From Rubrivivax sp. (GTDB lineage: Bacteria; Pseudomonadota; Gammaproteobacteria; Burkholderiales; Burkholderiaceae_C): a stretch of 64,000 bases of DNA. The stretch covers positions 17,095 through 81,094 of the forward strand of contig JADMJD010000128.1 in NCBI GenBank assembly GCA_018780805.1, written 5' to 3'. The notes under the pieces were generated by a model. It was not told the DNA's origin. It did not search any database and was given only the letters and a program-made list of their open reading frames with translations. A program made the translations under genes and the position numbers. Below are positions 53,352 to 61,032 of this stretch, piece after piece (position 1 is the first letter of the stretch; every line of letters begins with the position of its first letter).

Positions 53352-54158
53352 ATGCACCCTTGGTCTCTTTCCCGGCTTGCCCTGCTGCTGCTGAGCGGTC
53401 TGGCGCCGCCCGCCTGGGCACAGAGCGCGCCAGCGCCGCGCTGGGAGGGCGCGATCGGCCTCGTCACCAGCTACGGCCCCAATTACGCGGGTGCCGAAGA
53501 CAGCCGCGTGCGCTTCGGCCCGGCGGGTTTTTTGCGCTACGGCCGCTTCACGCTGTCGGGCTCCGGTGGCTTCACGACGCGGCGCGACGACGAGGTCGAC
53601 CGCGGTGTGTCGGCCAGCCTGATCGACCGCGACAACCTGCGCCTGAGCCTGAGCGCCCGCTGGACCAACGGCCGGCGCGAATCCAACAGCACCCGCCTGG
53701 CCGGCATGGGCGACATCCAGGGCACGGTGCTGGCGCGGCTGCGTGCACAGTGGACACCCGAAGGCCCTTGGCACTACAGCGCGGGGGTCAGCACCGACCT
53801 GCTGGGCAACGGCAACGGCTGGATCGCCGATGTCGGTGTGGGCCGCGACTGGCCACTGGCACCCCAGACCAAGCTGAGCGTGGGCGTGTCGCTCAGCTTT
53901 GGGGGCGATACCTACATGCAGAGCTGGTATGGCGTGACCCCCGAACAAGCGGCCCGCACGGGGTATGCCGTCTACACCCCCGGCAATGGCCTGCGTGACC
54001 TGGGCCTGGGCCTCACGCTGCGGCACGAGTTCAGCCGCAGCTGGGGCGGCTTCGTCAGCGGTGGGCTGTCCACCCAGCTGGGTGCAGCGGCCAACAGCCC
54101 GCTGGTGCTGCAGCGCACCGGGTGGTCGGTGGGCTCGGGTCTGGCCTGGCGGTTCTGA
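53352..54158 (+). CDS. MipA/OmpV-family outer-membrane protein
   Basis: A 268-residue outer-membrane beta-barrel of the MipA/OmpV family. A Sec signal ends at PPAWAQ. Alternating hydrophobic strands, the family pattern [31 protein letters not shown] and the terminal WRF (C-terminal aromatic) are visible; [34 protein letters not shown] is the hallmark MipA region. Functions reported for the family include peptidoglycan scaffold and porin-like roles. It is on the opposite strand between ribF and ileS. Confidence 0.9.
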   Translation: MHPWSLSRLALLLLSGLAPPAWAQSAPAPRWEGAIGLVTSYGPNYAGAEDSRVRFGPAGFLRYGRFTLSGSGGFTTRRDDEVDRGVSASLIDRDNLRLSLSARWTNGRRESNSTRLAGMGDIQGTVLARLRAQWTPEGPWHYSAGVSTDLLGNGNGWIADVGVGRDWPLAPQTKLSVGVSLSFGGDTYMQSWYGVTPEQAARTGYAVYTPGNGLRDLGLGLTLRHEFSRSWGGFVSGGLSTQLGAAANSPLVLQRTGWSVGSGLAWRF

Positions 54159-54183
54159 GACCGCCCGGTCCCTGTGCAGGCGC

Positions 54184-55134
54184 TCAGCGTGCGGTGAACC
54201 AGCCGCGGGCGTCGGCCACGTCTTGCGCGATGCCCTCGCGCAGCGCCTCCAGCGACGGATAGGGCCGTTCGTCGTGCAGCTTGTGCAGCAACTCGACCGC
54301 GATGCAGCGGCCGTAACCGGCTTCCGTGGGCAGCGTGGCGGGCCAGTCCAGCACATGGGTTTCCAGCAGCACACGGCCAGCGTCTTCCACCGCGGGGCGC
54401 ACGCCCAGGCTGGCCACGGCCGGCAGCGGCTGCGCGCCCAGGCCCAGCACCCGGGCGACGAAGATGCCCATGGCCGCGGGCCGCGGGTGCGGGAAACGCA
54501 GGTTCAAGGTGCGGAAGCCCAGCTCGCGCCCGAGCTTGCGGCCATGCGCCACCCGCCCGCTGAGCGTGTAGGGCCGGCCCAGCAGCTCGGCGGCATGCGG
54601 CATGTCGCCCGCGGCCAGCGCGTCGCGCACGGCGGAGCTGGAGACCCGGTGGCCATGCACCTCGTAACTCTGCATGCGCGCCACGTCGAAACCCTGCGCC
54701 GCACCTGCGGCGTCCAGCAGCGCGTAGTCGCCGGCGCGGCGCGCGCCGAAGCGGAAGTCGTCGCCGACCAGCACGTAACGCGCGTCCAGCGCCTCGCGCA
54801 GCACCTGCTGGATGAAGTCCTGTGGGCTCAGCGCGGCCAGGGCCTCATCGAAACGCAGCACAAAGGCCTTCTGGATGCCACAGCGCGCCAGCTCGGCGAG
54901 TTTGTCGCGCAGCAGGCCGATGCGCGCCGGCGCGTCCACCCCGCTGCGGCGGGCGGCGAAGAAGTCGCGCGGGTGCGGCTCGAAGGTGAGCACCGCGCTC
55001 GGCAGGCTGCGGTGCCGCGCTTCGTTGTTCAGCAGCGCCAGCATGGCCTGGTGGCCGCGGTGCACACCGTCGAAGCTGCCGATGGTCAGGGCACAAGGGC
55101 CGTCGGGGCGGCCCAGGCCGCGCAGGATCTTCAT
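54184..55134 (-). CDS. ribF: Bifunctional riboflavin kinase/FAD synthetase
   Basis: A 316-residue enzyme making FMN and FAD. The N-terminal adenylyltransferase domain has TIGSFDGVHRGHQAML (about residues 17-32) and LTFEPHPRDFF; the C-terminal flavokinase domain has GRVAHGRKLGRELGFRTLNL and AVASLGVRPAVED. ATG 55134 lies two bases after the upstream stop of the pseudouridine synthase gene, so they are probably co-transcribed. In most Proteobacteria ribF directly precedes ileS; here mipA intervenes on the opposite strand. Confidence 0.95.
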   Translation of the reverse strand: MKILRGLGRPDGPCALTIGSFDGVHRGHQAMLALLNNEARHRSLPSAVLTFEPHPRDFFAARRSGVDAPARIGLLRDKLAELARCGIQKAFVLRFDEALAALSPQDFIQQVLREALDARYVLVGDDFRFGARRAGDYALLDAAGAAQGFDVARMQSYEVHGHRVSSSAVRDALAAGDMPHAAELLGRPYTLSGRVAHGRKLGRELGFRTLNLRFPHPRPAAMGIFVARVLGLGAQPLPAVASLGVRPAVEDAGRVLLETHVLDWPATLPTEAGYGRCIAVELLHKLHDERPYPSLEALREGIAQDVADARGWFTAR

Positions 55135-55136
55135 GC

Positions 55137-55823
55137 TCACAATTCTGAAGGGTCGAGCCAGCGCCAGTGGCCCGGCGCCAGATCGGCCGGCAGCTGCAAT
55201 GAACCGAACGCGCTGCGGTGCAGGCCTTCGACCCGGTTGCTGGCCGCAGCCACCATGCGCTTGACCTGGTGGTACTTGCCTTCGGTCAGCACCAGGCGCA
55301 GCGTGTGCGTGCCGGTGATCTCCGCACCGGTGGCGCGCACGATCAGGGGTTCGTCGTCCAGCATCACACCGGCCAGCAGCCGGTCCACCAGGGTCTGCTC
55401 GACCGGGTGTTTGGTGGTGACCTCGTAGACCTTGGGCACATGGTGCTTGGGGCTGGTGAGCCGGTGGATCAGCGCGCCGTCGTCGGTCAGCAGCAGCAGG
55501 CCGGTGGTGTCGGCGTCCAGCCTGCCCACGGGCTGCACACCGCGGCGCCGCAGCGGCGCCGGCAGCAGGGCCAGCACACCGGCATGGTGCTTGGGTGAGC
55601 GAGAGCACTCCACGCCCGCCGGTTTGTTCAGCAGCACCAGCGCGTGTTCGCGGAAGGGCCAGTCCATGCCGTTGACGCGGAACACCAGGCCGGCCGGGTC
55701 CACCTCTTCAAACGGGTTGTCCACCACCTGGCCGGCGATGGAGACCGCGCCGCTGGCGCACAGGCCTTCACATTCGCGGCGGGCACCAAAACCTTGGGAG
55801 AACAGCAGGCGGGCGAGTTGCAT
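55137..55823 (-). CDS. rsuA: RsuA-family pseudouridine synthase (16S rRNA)
   Basis: A 228-residue pseudouridine synthase of the RsuA family: an S4-like N-terminal domain (MQLARLLFSQGFGARRECEGL) and the catalytic domain with GRLDADTTGLLLLTDDG (catalytic Asp), VPKVYEVTTKHPV and LTEGKYHQVKRMVAAASNRVEGLHR. RsuA makes pseudouridine 516 in 16S rRNA; RluB/RluE are similar, so the exact target is inferred. ATG 55823 is chosen over an earlier in-frame ATG (55835) because the S4 domain starts there. Confidence 0.88.
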   Translation of the reverse strand: MQLARLLFSQGFGARRECEGLCASGAVSIAGQVVDNPFEEVDPAGLVFRVNGMDWPFREHALVLLNKPAGVECSRSPKHHAGVLALLPAPLRRRGVQPVGRLDADTTGLLLLTDDGALIHRLTSPKHHVPKVYEVTTKHPVEQTLVDRLLAGVMLDDEPLIVRATGAEITGTHTLRLVLTEGKYHQVKRMVAAASNRVEGLHRSAFGSLQLPADLAPGHWRWLDPSEL

Positions 55824-55850
55824 GCCCGCAAGCATAGGGCCAGCCGTGGC

Positions 55851-57038
55851 TCAGTCCGGCGTGCCTTCGGCCTGCAGGCTGGCCAGGCGGCGGTACAGCA
55901 GCCCCCGCGACACGCCCAGCGCCCGCGCGGCGCGCGAGACGTTGCCGCCGCAGCGGGCCAGCGTGTCCAGCACATGCTGGCGGTCGTGGTCGGCCAGCGT
56001 GCAAGCACTCGGCGGCACCGGCGCTGGGGGCTCGGCCGGTGTGGCGCTGTGCAAGGTGTCGGCCAGCGCACCGGCGCCGCCCTGCAGCTGCGCCTGCAGC
56101 CACACGCTCAGGCCGCTGGCCAGGCGCTGCGGGCGGCGCGTCTGCACCGTGGCGCGTGTGTGTTCGAGCAACTGAGACAGGCTCAGGCCGAAGACCTCTT
56201 CCACCGGCCGCCCCAGCGGCATGTGGCTGCCCAGCAGGCGCTGCGCGACGCTGTTGACCCAGGCCACTTCGCCCTGCGTGTCGACGCCGGCCAGCGCCTC
56301 CATCGGCGTGCCCAGCAGGCTGGGGCTGGCCTGGAAACGCAGCAGCAGACAGTCCCCACTGGGCAGGCGCAGCAGCTCGTTTTCGATGGCTGCGGCATAC
56401 AGCCCCACCACAGCGGCGGCGTCGAACTCGAAGTCACGCGCTTCGGCCGTCAGGTCCAGCACACCGGCCAGCTGGCCGCGGCGGTCGCGGATGGGCGCGG
56501 CGGCGCAGCGCAGCAGCGCGCAGGCGTCGAAGAAGTGTTCGCCGCCGGTCACGGTGCAGGCCTGGCCGGTACGCACCACGATGCCGGGCGCGGTGGTGCC
56601 GACCACCGATTCCGACAGGTTCACGCCCACGCGGCCGGCGACGCCGAGCACGCGCTCCACGGCACCGTTGGCGGGGGTGCTGTGCACGATGACACCGTCA
56701 CCATCCGTCAGGATGGCGCGGCAGCCACTGCCGCCCAGCGTGGCCTCGAGTTGCGCCAGCTGGGCATGTGCGGCGGCCAGCAGCGGCCGGCCGCGCTGCA
56801 GCGCGCTGTGCATGCGGTTGGGCGTGACGGCGTCGAAGCCGATGTGTTCGCGTGGGCTGCGCCGCGACGCCTGGCAACGCAGCCAGGACTGGATCACCGC
56901 ATCGGGCACCAGGCCGCTGGGGCGCTGGCCATCTTCAAAAAACCGCTCGCGGGCCAGCGCGGCACGGTCTTGCGGTGAGCTGAAAAATGGCTGCTGGGGC
57001 AGCGCGGCGGCGACCGGTGCTTGGCGATGGGGGGGCAT
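55851..57038 (-). CDS. AcoR-like GAF/PAS/Fis-HTH regulator lacking the AAA+ domain
   Basis: A 395-residue transcription regulator. The N-terminal part (IQSWLRCQASRRSPREHIGF, then a GAF domain with VGVNLSESVVGTTAPGIVVRTGQACTV) matches AcoR-type activators, a PAS-like region follows (about residues 230-290), and a Fis-type HTH closes it (QHVLDTLARCGGNVSRAARALGVSRGLLYRRL). The AAA+ module with Walker A and GAFTGA that AcoR uses for sigma-54 is missing; the protein is about 395 rather than about 640 residues. It is divergent from the PQQ alcohol dehydrogenase gene and is its likely regulator. ATG 57038 is used; ATG 57074 is an alternative start. Confidence 0.82.
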   Translation of the reverse strand: MPPHRQAPVAAALPQQPFFSSPQDRAALARERFFEDGQRPSGLVPDAVIQSWLRCQASRRSPREHIGFDAVTPNRMHSALQRGRPLLAAAHAQLAQLEATLGGSGCRAILTDGDGVIVHSTPANGAVERVLGVAGRVGVNLSESVVGTTAPGIVVRTGQACTVTGGEHFFDACALLRCAAAPIRDRRGQLAGVLDLTAEARDFEFDAAAVVGLYAAAIENELLRLPSGDCLLLRFQASPSLLGTPMEALAGVDTQGEVAWVNSVAQRLLGSHMPLGRPVEEVFGLSLSQLLEHTRATVQTRRPQRLASGLSVWLQAQLQGGAGALADTLHSATPAEPPAPVPPSACTLADHDRQHVLDTLARCGGNVSRAARALGVSRGLLYRRLASLQAEGTPD

Positions 57039-57051
57039 CCTGGCAGTCTGT

Positions 57052-57067
57052 CTTGAGATGGAACAAG
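57052..57067. promoter_or_regulatory. Candidate operator between AcoR-like and PQQ dehydrogenase genes
   Basis: CTTG-N8-CAAG lies 14 bp upstream of the regulator ATG and 83 bp upstream of the dehydrogenase ATG. The spacing suits an HTH dimer, but the symmetric part is short. No sigma-54 GG-N10-GC element is found. Confidence 0.3.
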
Positions 57068-57149
57068 TCTTCATCCGGGAAACCCCCTTGTTGGTGCGGC
57101 GCGGCGCGCGCAGGAAGCTCCACGGGTTCCCGAGAACAGGAGACAAACC

Positions 57150-59261
57150 ATGAAAACCTCGACGCTGGGCGCGCTGCTGCTGGCGACTGCCACCCTGGCC
57201 CCCCTCGTGGCCCTGGCACAAACGCCTGCCAAGGGCTCGCCCGAACACATCCGTGCGGTCACCGGCCGCATCGACACGGCCGCCATCCGTGCCAACGCAC
57301 GCACCACCGCCGACTGGCCCAGTTACGGCCTGGACCATGCGGAAACCCGTTTTTCGCGCCTCAAGCAGATCGACACCGCCAACGTTGGCCAGCTCGGCCT
57401 GGTGTGGTCCTACAACCTCGAATCCACGCGCGGCGTGGAGGCCACGCCGGTGGTGGTGGACGGCATCATGTACGTCACCGCGTCGTGGAGCATCGTGCAC
57501 GCGGTCAACGTGCGCACCGGGCAGCGCCTGTGGACCTTTGACCCGCAGGTCAACCGCGAAGGTGGCTACAAGGGCTGCTGCGACGTGGTGAACCGCGGTG
57601 TCGCGGTCTACCAGGGCAAGGTGTTCGTGGCCGCCTACGACGGCCGGCTGATCGCGCTGGATGCGGCCACCGGGGCCAAGGTCTGGGAACAGGACACCAT
57701 CACGGACCGCAAGTACTCGTACACCATCACCGGCGCACCGCGGGTCTACAAGGGCAAGGTCATCATCGGCAACGGTGGTGCCGAGTACGGCGTGCGCGGC
57801 TACATCACTGCCTACGACGCGAAGACCGGCAAACAGCAGTGGCGCTGGTTCACGGTGCCGGGCGACCCGTCCAAGCCTTTCGAGGACGAGTCCATGGCCA
57901 AGGCCGCCAAGACCTGGGACCCGGCGGGCAAGTACTGGGAGGCGGGTGGCGGCGGCACGGCCTGGGACACCATGGCCTTCGACCCCGAACTGAACCTGAT
58001 GTACGTGGGCACCGGCAACGGCAGCCCCTGGGCGCGCAACAAACGCAGCCCGGCTGGTGGTGACAACCTGTACCTGGCCAGCCTGGTGGCGCTGAACCCC
58101 GACACCGGCAAGTACGTCTGGCACTACCAGGAGACCCCGGGCGACAACTGGGACTTCACGTCCACGCAGCCCATGATCCTGGCCGACCTGAAGATCGCCG
58201 GCAAAGACCGCAAGGTCATCCTGCACGCGCCCAAGAACGGCTTCTTTTTCGTGGTGGACCGCAAGAGCGGCGAGTTCATCTCGGCCAAGAACTTTGTCGA
58301 CGTCAACTGGGCCAGTGGTTACGACGCCAAGGGCCGGCCCATCGAGACCGAGATTGCGCGGGTGGCCGACCGGCCGCGCGAGATCATCCCCAGCGCCTTC
58401 GGTGCCCGCAACTGGCACTCGATGAGCTTCAACCCGCAGACCGGGCTGGCCTACATGCCGGTGCAGAACGTGCCGGTCACGCTGTTGGACAACAAGGCCT
58501 GGAAGTTCAATGCCGCCAGCCCGCTGGAGCCGCACAGCAACCTGGGCTGGAACATGGGCATGTTCGCCAACGCCGAGCCGCCCAAGAGCGCGCCCTTCGG
58601 CCGCCTGGTGGCCTGGGACCCGGTGGCGCAGAAGGAGCGCTGGCGCGTCGAGAACATCTCGCCGTGGAACGGCGGCACGCTCACGACCGCCGGCAACCTG
58701 GTGTTCCAGGGCACGGCCGATGGGCGTTTCCTGGCCTACGACGCCCGCGACGGCAAGAAGCTGTGGGAAACGCCCACCGGCACCGGCGTCATCGCCGCGC
58801 CCAGCACCTACCTGGTGGACGGCAAGCAGTACGTCAGCATCGCGGTGGGCTGGGGCGGGGTCTACGGCCACACCAACCGCCACACCGACCGCCAGGGCCC
58901 GGGCACGGTCTACACCTTCGCCGTGGGCGGCACCGCCAAGGCACCGGACTTCGTGGCCTACCGGCTGGGTGAGCTGGTGCAGGGTGTGCCCTACAACAAG
59001 GACCACGTGGCCGAGGGCACGGCGCTGTACGTCAGCAACTGCGTGTTCTGCCACGGTGTGCCGGGCGTGGACCGCGGCGGCAACATGCCCAACCTGGGTT
59101 ACTCCGCGGCGGGCACGATCGCCAACCTCGACAAGTTTGTCTTCAACAGCCCGCTGACCAAAAACGGCATGCCCGATTTCACCGGCAAGTTGAAGGCCGA
59201 GGACGTGGACAAACTCAAGGCCTTCATCCAGGGCACGGCCGACGCGATCCGGCCGAAGTGA
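57150..59261 (+). CDS. PQQ-dependent quinohaemoprotein alcohol dehydrogenase (type II)
   Basis: A 703-residue periplasmic enzyme oxidising alcohols to aldehydes with PQQ. A Sec signal ends at VALAQ. The eight-bladed propeller holds the vicinal disulfide KGCCDVVNRG (about residue 145), W-motifs such as RLIALDAATGAKVWEQD, and the catalytic Asp in GDNWDFTSTQP (about residue 331). A C-terminal cytochrome c domain with CVFCH (about residue 631) takes the electron, making it a type II quinohaemoprotein. It can feed electrons to a cytochrome such as c4 in the window. GGAG precedes the ATG. Substrate range not determinable. Confidence 0.94.
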   Translation: MKTSTLGALLLATATLAPLVALAQTPAKGSPEHIRAVTGRIDTAAIRANARTTADWPSYGLDHAETRFSRLKQIDTANVGQLGLVWSYNLESTRGVEATPVVVDGIMYVTASWSIVHAVNVRTGQRLWTFDPQVNREGGYKGCCDVVNRGVAVYQGKVFVAAYDGRLIALDAATGAKVWEQDTITDRKYSYTITGAPRVYKGKVIIGNGGAEYGVRGYITAYDAKTGKQQWRWFTVPGDPSKPFEDESMAKAAKTWDPAGKYWEAGGGGTAWDTMAFDPELNLMYVGTGNGSPWARNKRSPAGGDNLYLASLVALNPDTGKYVWHYQETPGDNWDFTSTQPMILADLKIAGKDRKVILHAPKNGFFFVVDRKSGEFISAKNFVDVNWASGYDAKGRPIETEIARVADRPREIIPSAFGARNWHSMSFNPQTGLAYMPVQNVPVTLLDNKAWKFNAASPLEPHSNLGWNMGMFANAEPPKSAPFGRLVAWDPVAQKERWRVENISPWNGGTLTTAGNLVFQGTADGRFLAYDARDGKKLWETPTGTGVIAAPSTYLVDGKQYVSIAVGWGGVYGHTNRHTDRQGPGTVYTFAVGGTAKAPDFVAYRLGELVQGVPYNKDHVAEGTALYVSNCVFCHGVPGVDRGGNMPNLGYSAAGTIANLDKFVFNSPLTKNGMPDFTGKLKAEDVDKLKAFIQGTADAIRPK

Positions 59262-59276
59262 GCGGCTGCGCTTAGC

Positions 59277-60482
59277 ATGCCGGGGATGAGCTCACCGCGC
59301 ATCCCCGGCCGCCGTTTCCTGCACTCCCCCGGCCCGACGCACCTGCCCGATGCGGTGCTGGCCGCCATGGCCCGCCAGCCCATGGACCTGGCCGACCCGC
59401 GGGTGGCCGCGACCATCGAGGCCTGTGATGCCGGCCTCAAGCGCTTGCTGCACACCACCGACGGCGAGGTGTTTTTCTACGCCGCCAACGGCCACGGCGC
59501 CTGGGAGGTGGTGATCCAGAACCTGCTGGCACCAGGCACCGTGGCGCTGGTGCCCGGCACCGGGCATTTCTCCGACGGCTGGGCGCAGCAGTGCGAGGCC
59601 CTGGGCCGCGCGGTGCAGCGCACAGCCTGGACCGAAGGTCGGTCCATCGACCCGGCATCGGTGGCCGCGGCCCTGCACGCCGACCGCGAGCGACGCATCG
59701 CCGCCGTCTTCCTGGTGCACACCGACACCGCCAGCGGCGTGACCAACGACGTGGCCGCCGTGCGCGCTGCGATGGACGCCAGCGGCCACCCGGCGCTGCT
59801 GGTGCTGGACGCGGTGGCCACGCTGGGCGCGGTGCCGATCGCGATGGACGCCGGGCGCATCGACGTGCTGGTGGGCGCCTCGCAGAAGGGCCTGATGCTG
59901 CCGCCCGGCGTGGGCTTCGTCGTCGTCAACGCGGCGGCGCAGGCGCTGGCGCAGGCCAACCCCACGCCGCGCTTCTACTGGGACTGGTCGCGCCGCAGCG
60001 GCAGCATGCCCTACCACCGCTTCTGCGGCACGCCGCCGCTGAACCTGATGGCCGGCATGGAGGCCGGGCTGCAGCTGCTGTTCGAGGAAGGCCCCGAGGC
60101 CGTCTTCGCGCGCCACCGCCGCCTGGCCGCGGTGGTGCATGCCGCGGTGGCCGCATGGTCGCGCGAAGGCGCGCTGGACTTCTTTTGCACCGAGCCCGCA
60201 GCGCGCTCGGTCTCGGTCACCGCGGTCCGCACCGCGCCGGGCGTGGACCCGGACGCGATCCGCCGCGTCGCACGCGAGTCCTTCGATGTCTCCATCGCAG
60301 GCGGCCTGGGCCCGCTGGCAGGCCGCGCCTTCCGCATCGGCCACCTGGGCGATGTCAACGCACCGATGCTGCTGGGTGCGCTGGCCGGCGTGGAAGCGGC
60401 GATGACGGTGCTGGGCGTGCCTTATGGGCGGGACGGCGTGGCGGCGGCGGTGGCTCAGCTGGCGCGGCCCAGCGCGTCGTAG
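59277..60482 (+). CDS. Class V aminotransferase (alanine-glyoxylate/serine-pyruvate type)
   Basis: A 401-residue PLP enzyme of aminotransferase class V: HSPGPTHLPDAV (glyoxylate aminotransferase start), FLVHTDTASGVTND, DAVATLGAVPIAMDAGRIDVLVGASQKGLMLPPG with the Schiff-base Lys in SQKGLM (about residue 205), and RSGSMPYHRFCGTPPLNLMAGM. It may convert glyoxylate and alanine or serine and pyruvate, or act on a product of the dehydrogenase upstream, 15 bp away. ATG 59277 is taken; ATG 59286 is an alternative. Its 3' end overlaps the sigma factor gene by 28 bp. Confidence 0.88.
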   Translation: MPGMSSPRIPGRRFLHSPGPTHLPDAVLAAMARQPMDLADPRVAATIEACDAGLKRLLHTTDGEVFFYAANGHGAWEVVIQNLLAPGTVALVPGTGHFSDGWAQQCEALGRAVQRTAWTEGRSIDPASVAAALHADRERRIAAVFLVHTDTASGVTNDVAAVRAAMDASGHPALLVLDAVATLGAVPIAMDAGRIDVLVGASQKGLMLPPGVGFVVVNAAAQALAQANPTPRFYWDWSRRSGSMPYHRFCGTPPLNLMAGMEAGLQLLFEEGPEAVFARHRRLAAVVHAAVAAWSREGALDFFCTEPAARSVSVTAVRTAPGVDPDAIRRVARESFDVSIAGGLGPLAGRAFRIGHLGDVNAPMLLGALAGVEAAMTVLGVPYGRDGVAAAVAQLARPSAS

Positions 60483-60976
60483 AGAAAGGCGCGCGCCCGT
60501 TGCCAGTCGCGTTTGACGGTGGGTTCCGACACCCCCAGCGCCACCGCCACCTCGGGCACCTCCAGGCCCAGCACGGCGCGCATCTCGGCCACCTGCAGCA
60601 ATCGGGGGTCGATGCGCCCGAGCTGCTCCAGGGCCTGGTTCAGCATCAGCACCTGATCGGGCGTGGCGCTGTCGTCCGCGACGTCCTGGCCCAGTGTGAG
60701 CGGCAGCAGGTCGGCGTCGCGCTTTTGCGCCAGCCGCTCGCGTGCCAGGTCGACCAGCAGGTGGCGCATGGCCTTGCCGGCGTAGGCCAGGAACTCGCCG
60801 CGGGAGCCGAAGCGCAGGTCGGTCCGGTGCTGCAGGCCCAGGTACAGCTCGTGCGCCAGCGTGCGGGTGGAGATCGGCGCCTGCTCCTGCCGCAGCCGGC
60901 TGCGTGCCAGGCGCAGCAACTCCGGGTAGGCGGCTTCGAAGGCGCGGGCGAGGTCGTCACTCACGCCGTTGAGCAT
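60455..60976 (-). CDS. ECF-type sigma-70 factor (TIGR02999-like)
   Basis: A 173-residue sigma factor of the ECF type. Region 2 (DLARAFEAAYPELLRLARSRL, HELYLGLQ, FLAYAGKAMRHLLVDLARERLAQKR) and region 4 HTH (LEVPEVAVALGVSEPTVKRDWQRARAFL) are clear. This subgroup (TIGR02999) commonly has no anti-sigma neighbour but a Ser/Thr kinase; here the kinase gene is divergent 56 bp away. ATG 60976 matches the family start. Target promoters are unknown. Confidence 0.86.
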   Translation of the reverse strand: MLNGVSDDLARAFEAAYPELLRLARSRLRQEQAPISTRTLAHELYLGLQHRTDLRFGSRGEFLAYAGKAMRHLLVDLARERLAQKRDADLLPLTLGQDVADDSATPDQVLMLNQALEQLGRIDPRLLQVAEMRAVLGLEVPEVAVALGVSEPTVKRDWQRARAFLYDALGRAS

Positions 60977-61032
60977 AGGGCACACAGGCGCGGGTCCGGT
61001 CGATAACATCGCGCCAGCCGGGGGGCAGCACG

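Noticed and set aside
57039..59054. Upstream extension of the AcoR-like frame by about 670 codons, antisense to the PQQ dehydrogenase
   Set aside because: The extension is His/Val/Asp-rich antisense code. GAF-like homology begins only after 57038, and the dehydrogenase on the other strand is well supported.
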